Under the pieces are notes generated by a model, which was given only the letters and a program-made list of their open reading frames with translations, made no database searches and had not been told where the DNA came from. Positions 1 through 13,508 of a DNA stretch of 64,000 bases are shown here, piece after piece. The first letter of the stretch is position 1; each line of letters starts with the position of its first letter. This DNA comes from Siderastrea siderea (lineage: Eukaryota; Cnidaria; Anthozoa; Scleractinia; Rhizangiidae): NCBI GenBank assembly GCA_964030785.1, contig OZ034972.1, positions 15,753,131 to 15,817,130 of the forward strand, given 5' to 3'. The position numbers and the translations under genes were made by a program.

Positions 1-768
1 ATTCCCGTTCAAGCCTGAATTTTTTCAGGTTTCTTCTTTTCAACCGTTTAGGTTGAAAGAACTTCACTGCGATGATCTTCACATAATTCCACAAAATATA
101 CGTGTCGTTCATAAAACTGCTGCCAAGTGCAGGCAAATTGGAGTGGGCACAGTTCCCAACTTGTTTCCAAGTTTAATCTCTGATTTATTAAATGGTGCTT
201 AATCATTAGGAAATATAGCAACCCCAATAATACAAAAACACAGATACTGCATCTGCTGTGATTGGTTCTTGCTCTGTTACAGGACAGACACAGATGATGT
301 CAATAAGTGTGCAAGCTTGATCAGGTTTCGGAGTCTAAGTCCTGACTGACAAGATTTTACAAAATATTTCCCTCCCTTAGGAAAAAACAGACAAATCGCC
401 AAATTAATTGAGAATGATTCGACTTGGTTACAAATCAGATAAAAAAGCTTGAATTTTGCTGTGAGAAAAACAAATGCTATGCTAAATCCAAGGGTGGGCT
501 TAATTAATTCCAACATCGTCTGAACAATAAGCACTCCGCATGGGCTAATGCGACAGGTATGCATATGCTGCAAACAAATCCACCGTAAGAATGGCAGGCA
601 TCAGTTGCAAAAGAAACAACCTATCCGGCAGTTGTTTTAACTTTTAAAGCCCCTTAATTGGTATGTCTTTGCCCAGAGCCCTTCAATTATCCTCAGATAA
701 CATGTATAATCTCTGCTCTGACCTTTGACCAAAAAAAAAAAACTGTGCAATACTTATAATCTTCTTAC
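1..768. other. HIRIP3 downstream intron, no gene seen
   Basis: This should be intronic sequence between HIRIP3 exon 4 and a terminal exon beyond the window. I looked for the missing C-terminal codons on the minus strand and did not find them. The first 30 bases contain a short hairpin (CCTGAA ... TTCAGG). Nothing else is supported. Confidence 0.4.
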
Positions 769-3700
769 CTTCAAGCCCAGTCCTGTCTCGTATGAGCTTG
801 TCTAACATCCTCTCCTTCTGAGACATTGATTTACAATCAGCAAAAATATCAACATATTTCAAATGCATTCCACAAGTCCTGGCATATCTCTTCAAGTTTC
901 GAAGCTTTGCACTGTCTTCAGCTGGTGGTGATGACTTTTTCTTGTCTGTGGCCTGCTCCATTAACAGAAAAAAAGACAAAATGTCACATCAGTAGAAGTG
1001 GAAAGGTTGTCTATGTTATCGCGTCATATTCAGAAACTGAATGCAGGGCTAAATTTTTTCTCACTTTAATGTTCTAGATATTGGACAAGTGCCACTCTTA
1101 TTTTGGTCATCTGAACGTGAAATTACTTGTCCAAAAAATGCAACTAATGAATACTTAATTAATCATTTCAACATGAATAAAATAAGCAAAACGTACAGGT
1201 TATACAATCTACAGGCTACTAAGTCATAAGCACTTGTTTTAGAAATTGTTTCAATGCTTGTTGTTCCTTATTAACAATGCATGTTTTAATACAACATTAT
1301 TTTATACACACAGAACTGGGTTTTCACTCACATTAAGAACAGGTTTGAAGAATAATCAAGAAAGCCCAATGGGCATTTTAACTGGCCATTCTGACCCACC
1401 CCACCTTAACAAATGCTGGCGCAACTCAAAATATGAACTCCATATTTTTACGTTGCTCAACATACGAATGGGCATGATGAAAAGTGTGACTGTGTGACAC
1501 AATATTTTGACTACAGCGTTAAACTCTGATGACTAAGCTTATCTGTCTCAACGCTTTTTATTTACTTTGCTGAAAAAAACCAAATTCAACTCAAATGTTG
1601 AACATCGATATAAATTCGCCCACAACTGAGAATTTTTACACAGAGACAACAAAACATTTACTGTTGCACCTAAACCGTGAATACATACAGTATAAAGTAT
1701 AGCAGTGACAATTAAGTCAAACTGAAAATCGAAACGATCTCTTCTAAAAACAAGCAACTAAGTTTGGAAATGAAACAAGATAATTTGAAACAAACTAAAC
1801 TGTATATACCTTTGATTTCTTTTTCAGTTTTTTCTTCTGGGTGTCATCTACTTCTTCACTTAGATTCTTGCTGTTACTTTTTGACTTAGTTTTTTTCTTT
1901 GAGGCTGCGTGTCTTTCTTCCTCATTCATTGACTCACTTCCCATGGAATCAACAAACTCTTCTTCCTCATCATCATCATGCATTTTCCTTTCTTTGTTTT
2001 CCTCTTCTTCCTGTTCTTCTTCTTCACTGCTTGACTCAATGGACTTTCTCTTTGTGTCAATTTTTTCTGCATTTTTGTTCTTAGATGACTTCTTTTTCTT
2101 CTGTTGTTCCTCAACACTGCTAGCATCATCATGTTCAATTTCTTGTAGTGTTTGAATTTTGGAAGCATCCTGTTTGTCTTGTTCATTTTTGTCACTGTCA
2201 ACATCACTAGTCTCTATATTCCTATCAACTTCTTGTGATCTTTGCTTCTTAATACCATTACTTTCTTTCTGTTCTTTCTTGAGTATTTTGTTATTGTTAT
2301 TTGTTATATCTTCACTGCGAGGTGCTTCCTTGTCTGACTCATTGTCACTTTCTATCCTTCTTTTCTTCTTTCTTGGACTGGTAGATGTCGATGATGCTGT
2401 GGTGTCATCATCACTTTGAGTTGTTGTTGTCTGTGAATCTTCTTCTTCCGACCCTAGTGAACACAACGATTAATACATCTTATTCGATGGTTTAACATAT
2501 AATACGCGCGGATATTTTGTGAGTTGCGTAGTATTTTTCCGAGCCCCGACAGGGCGAGGAAAAATGCGAGCAATGAGTAAAACGTCTGCGCGTATATATA
2601 TCTTATTAGATGTTTCGCTGTGAAGTATCGCCGTGTATTTTTACGAGTTGTGCTGTATTTTGACGAGTCCGCAAGGCAAGTCAAAATACAAACAACGAGT
2701 AAAAATATACGGCGATGCTGCACACCGAAACATCTAATGAGAGATTTATTATCCAACTTAACCTTTTTCAACCTTTTTCAGTAACTTGAAAGAAAACTAC
2801 AAGTGTAACAGGATGAGCGGGTGCAGGTACCGTACAATAACCAACTGTACAATAACCAACTGTACAATATCGTGGGATATTTGTACTCGTTTCGCGCGCT
2901 TTCTGTACAGTAACTAATACAGCTGGATAATAAAACAAATTATTTACTTCACTTGGTTTTGAAGCCCTCAAAAAACGAAGGCAAAAGTCACAATGCAAGT
3001 TGCAAATTTCCTACGACTTGCAATTCCATGTGGCCACTAGCTGCATTGTCTTGTGAAAACATTGTAAATTTGCATGTAAGGTGATGCAACTTTTTCCCGT
3101 TTGGCCAGCCAACATAAACTGGCACAAGTTGGTTTCAGTATATTTGACTGTGGTATGGTCGCACAATGACTGTGTGCAGTCTCCATTTTACACACTGATC
3201 GCCGAACTAATGACATTGTAAGCAGATTATTTGCGATTATTAACTTGAATTATAAAGCTTATTAAAAGCCCCTCTGTAATATTGTGTAATTACGAACATC
3301 ATCGAAACTAAAAAATGTTCAACAAGAGTGAAAGACACTGTATGAAAGAAAGTTCACTGTTATGCACATAAACTCTCGAAGCTCTCAAAACTCTACAAGT
3401 ATTCGCACTCTCAGTTCAAAAATCGAGAATTAATCATTCGTCTTTGTAAAGTTCTACTCACCGCTGCAGCGGTAAAAACACAAATTGAGCCTATCACCTT
3501 CTGTGCAGTAAAGATTTTTATCACTTCGCTGATGAGAAGAGTGAAATTTTCAAAACAGTTCTGAAAATGACTGAAAACAACAAACAGCCCCAACTAATCG
3601 GTAAAAAACTCCGATTGCGATCGATCATTATCCGATTATATTCATACGAAACCTGTTCAGATGTAAAAGAAACGTTGGAACCGTGGAACATCATCTGGGA

Positions 3701-6700
3701 GTTGCAGAACATAGTATAGTTTTGCATGGTTCAATTTTACGTGTTACCATCCCCCCCCCGGGCAACCCCGGGGACAAGTCCAGCCCTTCAGGCCCGGGGG
3801 TGGGGAATTGTTTGAAGCGGTCTTGTCCCGGGGGGAGGGGGGCGGGGCAAATTAAAAAAAAAAACTTCTTGCTGTTCTTGTAAAGTACGTCACTTCTCGG
3901 TTGACACGATGGCGCCGGACCGCGCGGAGAAGACTGCCTATTCCCGGGGAAAATCTCTAGAATTTGTAGCAGACTGTTTAAAGAAGAATAAACTCTGAAA
4001 ATTAAAATTTGTATTCGAAGGTACCTTTATTATTATAAATTGTTAAACGAATGTGCCCGCATTGATGCGCGGATGGATGGCGTTCGTAACAAACAAAGAA
4101 ATATTTGTTCAGCGTATTTATGTATAAAAATGTAAGACGACTTATAAAATAGACTTTATATAAAAACGGACGCACGGCTTAATATTAAACAGAGATCTCA
4201 GTCCAGTGTTCTTATGAAACAAGCTGAGAAAACCCCTCGGTAAAATGCTGCCATCAGTTTGTTCACGGGCCTCTTGTGCGTATGCGCTAGATTTAGAATA
4301 AAACACGTGGCAAAGAACATTTCTTTACTTGCTAGCCGTATGCCAGTGCGGTTGGAGCTTTTTCTTCAGTTTTCTTTTTCAAATATAGTGTTCATGTTTT
4401 TGTTATATAGTGTCCTTCGTTCAATAAACTCTAAAAAATAGTTTAAGTTCTTGCCAAAACGTCTGGTTTTGCTACAAAACAACGTATTGGTGGTCGATGA
4501 GGAGTCCCGGGGGTGGGGAATTGTCTCTTTCTGCGTGCCCGGGGGTGGGGAATAGACCGCCAAGTGAGAAAAAAAATGCAAATCCCCGGGGGTATGCCCG
4601 GGGGGGGGGATGGTAACAGGTAGAATTGAACCATGCATTTCTCCGGCTTACTTTCTCTTGAGGTATTAGTTCGTTTCTTTTTTCGCATTCATTCCCATTC
4701 GTCTTATCTTTTCTCTTATCCTCCGAATCGGATAAACACGTTCCCTGCTAGCAGAGGCCCCTTTTCCTTTGTATTCGCTGAGCTGACGGACGGGACGAAA
4801 AGGGACCTCTGCCATGGGTCGAAACTCCCTTTGATCCAACCGCCGTCCATGGTTGTGGACGGCGGTTTCCGAAACGCATGCTCCCTGTATTGTTTGCTGA
4901 CCGTGACTTGAGCCCACTGTATCTCGCGCATTCCTTTACAGTTATTCCGCTGTCATTTAGTGAGCCCGCATAGTAACATGCCGTCCTGGAAAGAAAACTA
5001 AACTCGTGAAGAGTTACAACGTTTACTTTCTCTCGTTTTTGTTAACATGGACGACGGAAAGATACACAATCGAAAGAAGAAGCTCTAAGAAACACTCGAC
5101 AAGTTAAGCAATGGAATTTAGAGCGAAGAAAACATCTGTCAAAGCGAGGGACAACCTTCCACCTCCAAAGATTTTTCGAGCTGCGGACTTTTTGTGAAAT
5201 GCTCCAGCACTTCTACGAGTCTACGGTAGAGTAAATTACACATTTGATTGTAAATTTGTATCGAAATCGCTTTTTAATTGAGGGATTCTTCATATTCCTT
5301 ACAGTTTTCGTAAAAGTTTTGAAAAGCGTGCACAGTTCGCATCACCAAATGCTCTTTCAAAATAACTTGCACATCGAGCGAAATCGCTTGCGCGTAGCTT
5401 CCCTCGAAGAAAGAATTGAAGGCGTTTGGTCTTCAGAAACAAGTAAAGGCGTGTTTTAATAAATGTATTATTTATAAAAGCTTACTGTCTCTTCTCCTGT
5501 GTACCTTCATTCATAAAATTTCGAAAAGTAGTAATCTGACCTAAACAGACACAAATGCTCTGTTGTGGTTTGATTTCACGCGCGAGACAGCATGAGAAAT
5601 CTCTTGACTTTGAGATTGTATTTTTGGCTAATTCTTATTTGACAACTGGTGTATTTTATTTAAAAGTAAGAAATTTTAACTATTCTAGATCAAGTGAGTG
5701 TTGTTTTTTCGAACCTATAAATTGTCCTTTCGTGCTGCACAGGGGTTGTTTATTACCAACTGCCAATTTAGTGAAGCGATCATAAAACACGCAGCCTTCA
5801 ATGGGTTAAATTCTCTTTGATTCCTGGAGTTGTGGTCCTGTTAAAAAAGCTTCCTTGTCCAGATAACTTGAAATTAATACCGTAGATTAGACAACAACTA
5901 TCTATAGACGAACTGTCTACTTTTTTTAGAGTTTTGGTGAACTCGCCATTCACGACAACAAAACTGTGCAGGTGTTTTTTGGCGCGCTGGTTGAGAAAGG
6001 CGGGAGTCGTCAGCTGATCACGTGCTAAAAGCATCACGTGACGTTTTGGTCGCTAAGTAACCGTGGCGCATGCTCAACACAGTTCATTTCGACCCATGGC
6101 AGAGGTTCCTTTTCGTGCCGCCCGTCAGCTCAGCGAATACAAAGGAAAAGGGGCCTCTGCTAGCAGGGAAATAAACACGTACCAAAACCATGCCAAAACA
6201 TAGCAGGCACAAAGATTCGCCATCCGGATTTTGAATTCTTAACCAGTGAAAGTGCAGAAAGGTCCTGCACGTTATCAGTGACGTCAAAGAGGGTATATAC
6301 ACACGTCACTGCAGCAATCGTCAGTTATTCGCTGAGATTCAAGGCGGTCAGAACTTAATGTCGTTGCGACTGACCAAGTTAGCATAAGACTGAGCTCAAA
6401 TGAGCTGCTGTCAGTCGAGCGAAATTTCAGAGAGTGTTTAAGCTAAGAGGAAAAGGTGAGCGTAACTAAGCGGTTGTTCAAATATTTATAAGTCGTAAAA
6501 CTAGTAAATTTTAGGTGGTTATTTCGTGCGCGCCTTGAGTGAGAAAAACTGAACGGTTAAAGCGATGTCGTAATCATTGCCCTAAAACGAAACAAATTTG
6601 AAATAAATCTGACCAATCACAAAGCGTCATTTCTAGGTCTCTCGCCTACCCCCGACAGTCGCTGACCGCGAGCGCAAACGGAGAACTCCGTTAGAATAAA

Positions 6701-9700
6701 TTGTTTTCGTTTCCTAAAAACGTTTCCCCCTCAATATTAAAGACCAATTTTAAAGTAAAAGTCCTATTGTTTTAGATCAGAATATCTCCCCTCAAACGTT
6801 CCGGTTACAATTTTGCAACGGTTTTGAAATTGAAAAAAAAAAAAGAAAATTCAGCAGAACCAAAATGGTACTTGCAGTGAACTGTCAGGGCAACTTTTGG
6901 TCTCACATTTTTTGTATGTGCACACACATGCAAAAAAAAAAAGCACAACTACGCGTGAATTTACCATCCCTGCCCTGTTTCTACTTTGTCATTCCACCTC
7001 GATATTTTTGCGTGCAATAAAGGCTAAGTAAAACAGGCAGCATTTTCGTGCAACTTGTTGAGCAACAATGTTGTGTTGCAAGTTGAGATTGTTTGTTGCG
7101 CGTATTACCACCTCCGCGTGCAACTTTAGTTTGGAAAAAGTAAAAGCGACGTCTACTTTTTGCAACATGAAAATTTGTTGCGCGGGGAGGTGGTAATACG
7201 CGCAACAAACAATCTCAACTTGCAACGCAACATTGTTGCCTGACAAGTTGCACGAAAATGTTGCCCGTATTACTGAGGCTCGAGTACACTACATCGTTGT
7301 GCGCAATAAAATCGTGCCCACCCCTGATTTTTCTTTTCAATGCAAAACATCCTGTGGAGTTTTCTTTCCTGAGTTTTCTTTATCATTCTACTTCGGGGTT
7401 GTTGCCCACAATGTTAAGTGCATCGATTTCACGAGCCGTGGAGATCCTGTGCAAAGTTGCTTACAAAGTGCAAACATTACACGGGGTATCCAATCTCGAA
7501 AATGAGCTTACACACAAGATCGAAGCGTATTCCCACCCCCTGATTTTACGTTATCAGTTGACTTCGAGATTATTGCACCCTATGTGCATGCGTGCAACAA
7601 CTGGAATTTCAGTGGTGGAGGCACGCCGTGTATCCACAGTGGCGGATTAAAATTAAAGTCTTAAAAAGAGTCGTTGTCAATTTAAAAACAAACAAACAAA
7701 CCACCAAAACCGAAAAAAAAAAAACTACCCCTAATTTGGTTTTGTTAGGCGACCACGAGAAAAACTTGGTATGCGGAGGAAACTGTAACATTCAGTCCTC
7801 CTTCGGAGAAAAAAGCCGCCCAAACCGCGCCACTTCGCGGACCCTCTAAACACCAGCCCAAACCGTACTTCTGGAAGAACTTGTTAAAGTTCTTTCAGAA
7901 CTTTGTGAAAAAGAACATTTGATTGCATGCCTTGAAGTATGCCTCAAATATGAAGGTTTTAATGAGAATGGCTTATATCCGCTAGCGCTGACACTAAAGC
8001 CATTTCTGGAAATGAAAAATAACCGTAATCAACCCATGTATTCTCTTCCTTTGAAGAGCTGCACGGCCTTGGAACACGTTTTAAGGTAGGTATATGGAAA
8101 ATATTGAGTTTTCGTAAGTCACAAAGTAAAAACCGCAGTCGACGAGAATTTGACTTGTAAGTGATCATAACTGTCATAAACTGATTGATTGAACTCCGGC
8201 TGTCGTAGTCAAATGGAGCTTTTTAATGTATCCTTATTTGCATAGGGTTTCAAACCTTATTAAATAGTTGTATTAAAATGAGTTTGCGGTCAAACATGTG
8301 CAAACAGCCTTTCTAAAAGTTCCTTCCAATTCTCGATTTTTCATGTTAGATTATTAGGTTCGTAGCGATCTCAATTGCCCTTAACTCCCTGGCGAAACTT
8401 TATCGCTCGTAACGACTATTTAAGCGATAGTCGACTCGCGAGCGTTGCGGCAAATCTAGGGTGAAAATTGCACTTAAATAAATTGCACCTTAAGTTATTT
8501 TTTAGCCGTTCAGTTCAGTTTGTGGCACACAAAGAAAACACATCGTGAGCACAAAAACATAGGGCTAGGGCAAGTAATAATGATAAATAATAATAAATTT
8601 AATATTTGTATTGCGCGGGTTCTATACGGAAATCCTCACCCGCGCATAAATAGTAGCATTCACCATACTTTTTCTTCTCGCACCGATCGAATTTCCTTAG
8701 CTCGCCACTATCTGAGCGCACATAGTATTGGCTTTTCTTTCTTTAACTCACAGATATATACCAGAAACGATCGGATCAAAAGTGAACAACGATGCCTTTG
8801 TTCTTGTAATCAGAGATATATACTGTATGTCTGGGTGCATTGAGATGTGTTCTCATCTTGTGAAGACGATCTGCCAAAGGTTGAATAAAAGGTACGGGCA
8901 CTTGATGTTAGGAAAATCTCAACACAAATGCCTTTTAAAGATCTTTGGATGATACTCGGGAGTCTTCGGGTAATCGTCGGGATATGTTCGGTAATCTTTG
9001 ATACTATTGATACTGTGGGCCTCTACTGATAACAGTTTTTACTATATTGTAAATACTGAAAGAGCTACCCTGATTAAATAAAAATGAAAGTTAAAGAGTA
9101 TGGGCCGATTATTTAAACAAACATTACAGGAGGTTTAACAAAACTGAGGTCTTAAACGATGTCAATCCGGTATAGCCTAATATGTAAGCCTCCTTTACCA
9201 TAATTAATATCGAGCAGATGAAGATGTTTATTTGTTTCATTAAACCACGGTCTAAGATAGAGTGCATAAAGTGACGGTGAAAAGAGGCCGTGGAGACAGA
9301 AGCTTGTACGAAAACTTAGGGCGTGTTCCCCTGGGACGATTCTGGACTAGGAATCAAACTCGGAACAAATGGACAAAGTGTTCTTTTGAGAAGGAATAGT
9401 GTTCTGCTACAAATGGCAGAATGAACGAAATAAGGTTTACTTGGCGGATTGTCTCCTTTTCGATATTGATACACCGTGCATTTGTTTCCTTGTTATGTTT
9501 TATATGTACTGCACACATGTCTACGCAAGCTTTCACCGTGAAATCGCCAGTTTTACTGCTAACAAATCGGCACTCGTTGACCATGCGTGACAGTTTCGAT
9601 CACCTGACAATCACTTTCTGTTTGCTTGTTTGCCTTTTTTATAAAACCCTAGGAGTCATTAAGTTAGCTTTTGAATTGCAAATGTTGAGCAACGTTTGTG

Positions 9701-12700
9701 CCTTCTTTTGAATATAAATCTCTGGCTGCTGATCATAGTTTTTTTTTTTTGTATTTTGCCTGATCATAGTTTTGATAAAAAGGTATTGCCAGGACTAGCA
9801 ATAAGACAAAACGACAAACAAAGGCAATGAAATGTGTCGATTGTGAACTACTGATTTGCGTTCCAAATAGATTCTTCTGGTTTAGTTATTTAGTTATGTT
9901 GCCATTTTGAGGCTAGGTTCGTTGACTTTATCCTATGTTGTTATTTATTTTACTTCAAACGTTTGCACTTTTTAGTTTTCTTTCTTTGTAAGACTAAACC
10001 TCTAGTTTCCAGAAATCAAATCTAGCTGGCCACCGGAACATTCTGTTGGCCTTCGAAATAAATTTATGGGAATCTTCGGGAAATATAAATAAGGAAATCT
10101 TCGGAAACTAACTAGAACAACGAGAAACAAGCATAGACACGCATATCGAAGAACGAGCAAGGTAACAATGAACTGAATAGCTGGGCTGAGAAACAGATAA
10201 GAGATAAATAATACACCAACACGTCAATAATTTTTATGAGTTATATTAAAAGGGTATAAGTGTTACCAAGAGACAAAGTTGTGGTACAATAATAGGAGGA
10301 TCAGAGTTAGAGTTTCACTGTCAACGCAGGCATACGAAATGCCGACCTCCCCGGTCCCCAAACCATCAAAAATCGGTCCCCAAGCGGCCAACGGATAAGC
10401 GTGAACTTTCCTGGGTTGAGGTCTTTAACGTTTGCAGCTGTTTCTTCCTACACTAGTGACTCCCGGGGGGGGGGGGGGGGGGGCTCCCATATGAAAGTGG
10501 CGGGGATGCTCGTCGTCTCGCTTAGGGGTGTGAATTGCAGATTTTGGTCTCGCTTAGCGTTTTCAGGACGAAAAGCCAATATTTTTACCCATACAGGTAT
10601 CGCTTAGGGTTGTGCATAAAGAAATATCTATATGAAGAAACCAAACGCCGTCAATCGTTAGCGCAATTAAAATCACTGTAACTCTTATTTGGTTGTCTGT
10701 TTTAGCGTGGTCTCCTTTAGCGGTCAAATAAAGCCTAAGCCACGCCCAGATTGGTCTCCTTTAGGGGTTTAATTCTAATTTTCAGACGAGCATCCCCGTC
10801 CTTTAATATGGGAGTCCCCCCCCCCCCCCGGGTAGAGACTACAGTTCTTGTTTTGAATGTTTTGAAATTTCCACGTCGCGGTACATCATGACTATCACAC
10901 TTAAGTTTGCACTCTAAACATCACGCCATCTCTTGCACTCAGCGTACCGCCAGGATGTATGATAAGAGGGACTTGTGTCTCGGGTGATCGCACAAACTTG
11001 AACTTCATCAGGATTTTCACCAGGGCGATTTTGATCTCCATCAGAGGAAACCTCATGTCGATGCAGTTCCTGGGGCCAGCACCAAACGGCAGAAACTGGA
11101 AGGCATGGCGTGTCTTCGGCGGGTCCTTGGAATCTCTCGGGATTAAACTTTTCTGGGTCCTCCCAGGCATCGGGGTCATGGTGCATTACATATATGGCAA
11201 TCACAACCTCCGTTCCTTTGGGAATGTGAATGCCGTTTAGGTCATAAACTTCATCGCACTCACGGTTGACTTGTGCAGCAGGGGCACACAGGCGTGGAGC
11301 CTCCTTAATGACGCAATCAAGGTACTCGATATTGTGAGCTATTTCGTACAGTGGCTTCTTCCTTGCATTGGTTTCCATGGCTTCATTGATCTCTGACCTA
11401 AGCTTGTCTTGAACATCTGGGTTCACAGCCAAGTAGTACAGTGTAAAACTCAGAGTGTTGCTTGACGTTTTGTAGCCAGCCAATAGGAAAATGAATGATT
11501 GGGCTTCAACCTCGAGATCAGTAAGTTTGCTGACCCCTTCAACCGTGGTCTCATCAGTGGCCGTCATCATGAGTCCTAGCAGATCTTTCCTCCCCGTGAG
11601 CCCCTGCTGGCGACGGCTTTTGATGATTTCTTGGGCGACATCATTAAAATAGCTTGGTTTAGTTCCCCGCAGAGCTTGCAGTAAACGTAAGACAGCATTC
11701 CCAAATGGCAGGCGGGCGATCTGTCGGACAACGGCCGGGACTTGGAACAGTTTCTTCGCTTCTTGCAGCATTTCAGTGTTTTCCCCCATTTTAATTTTTG
11801 CATCCACACCGAAAGCCGTGGATAGAATCACTTCCAGTGTCAGCCTGCTGAACCAGTCTAGCATATCTAGCATATCAAGCGAAGTCACACCTCCACCATG
11901 GTAAAGGGGGGGGGGGGGTGGTGTTGATGGAACCCACCACTTTTGGGTTACACTATTTCAAAAAGATTTTACCTTTATTAGATAGGTATATCATATGGGT
12001 TGTGGGGCTGCTGCTGTGGTTTTGTTAAAAAGCGACCCTATTGTGCTGTTCTAGTAAGCGCCCCCTTCCAATAAGTGCACCCTTTCAATGCGTGCGAAAG
12101 TAACATTGATAATATTGACATAGAAAAGACTGATTTAAAGTTAAGTGAATTTTTTAATTCTACTTTTCAAAGAAATATTGAATATGCAAACTTGGAATAT
12201 AGACAAGCGAATGCTAACCCGTATCATTACATTCGTTGTGTTACAGTTTCTGTTATTGTTCATTTTAATAAGTGCTTTTCACACTACGATGTTCATGTCA
12301 AAAAAATAATAAGAGATCTGTCCCTGACAAGCCTGACACGCGTCCTCCCTCCCGACCTTGAGTCAAAAAAGCAACTTAGCGTCCGGGGCGCTAAATCGGA
12401 CCATTACAGTAGTTGCTAACTTGAAGTAGCAGCGAAAACATTTCATTACTTACCCGAATCAGCAATTTTCCCGAGTTTTTCCACAAGCGTATCACACGAC
12501 CTTTCAATTAGCGGCACCATCAACTTCATCTTTCCCGCGCTGAAAGTCGGCGTCAGCGTGTTACGGATCCGCTTCCAATTGTCGTCCCATGCGTTAAAGA
12601 CGTTTTTGGAAAATGTTTTACTCGACGGTTGCTGAATCTGTAAACAGGCCTAAATTGTCAACCCTGTTTAGGACAACACCCTCCATTTAGGTCCCTGTTT

Positions 12701-13443
12701 AGGCCAAATGCCAAAATACACACTCTCGTTTTAAACAATTTCTCTGATCTAGGATTGCAAAATACTGTAGATGACAATCTTGCAACCATACCCTGTTTAG
12801 GACAAGTTCAGACCCTGTTAAGGACAGTCTCGTGTAGCAAAGTGAATTTAGATTGGGCTCAGACTTGTGTGACTTTATTAAGTCGCATGATCAAGGACTC
12901 TTTATAGTTTATTAGCCTGGACTCAGACTTGTGTGACCCTATCAAGTCGCATGATCAAAGACTCTCTATAGTTTGTGTCGTCACTTGAACAATAGTTTAG
13001 TCATTGATATAGGAACCCTTTGTCTTAGGTTTTGAGTCTTGGGTTGCAGTTTTGCATGATAGTTCTTTCGTAACACATCTTCTGGTCGAGTCTTTCTGTG
13101 AAGCCCATTTGCAGAGACGAGATTAAAGTCCGCCCAATTTAATATCAATATTCGCAGCTGGTGATTATTCCCCTATTGCTACACTCACATAAAATTACAT
13201 ACCCTGTTCAGGACAGAGAGGCCAAAAACCATACCCTGTCCAGTGGCACGTACCCATGTAGGCCATATGAGGGAGTACCCCCCCCCCCCCCCCGGGATAA
13301 GGCACTCAATTTATTCTCTAATCTCTTCTTAATCAATGACATTTTCAAATCTTCCACTGTTCAAGCCGAATAATTTAGTGACCATCAATTTTGCTCGGCT
13401 CTGTAAGTCTGGTGTGTATCGTAAAAGTAAAACTGCATGCAAT

Positions 13444-13508
<65 letters not shown>

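Noticed and set aside
1..768. Terminal HIRIP3 exon expected on the minus strand
   Set aside because: No phase-compatible exon with the conserved C-terminal codons could be found; it probably lies outside the window.
1841..2419. Plus-strand serine/leucine-rich ORFs at 1841-2155 and 2159-2419
   Set aside because: They are antisense shadows of the acidic low-complexity HIRIP3 exon 3.
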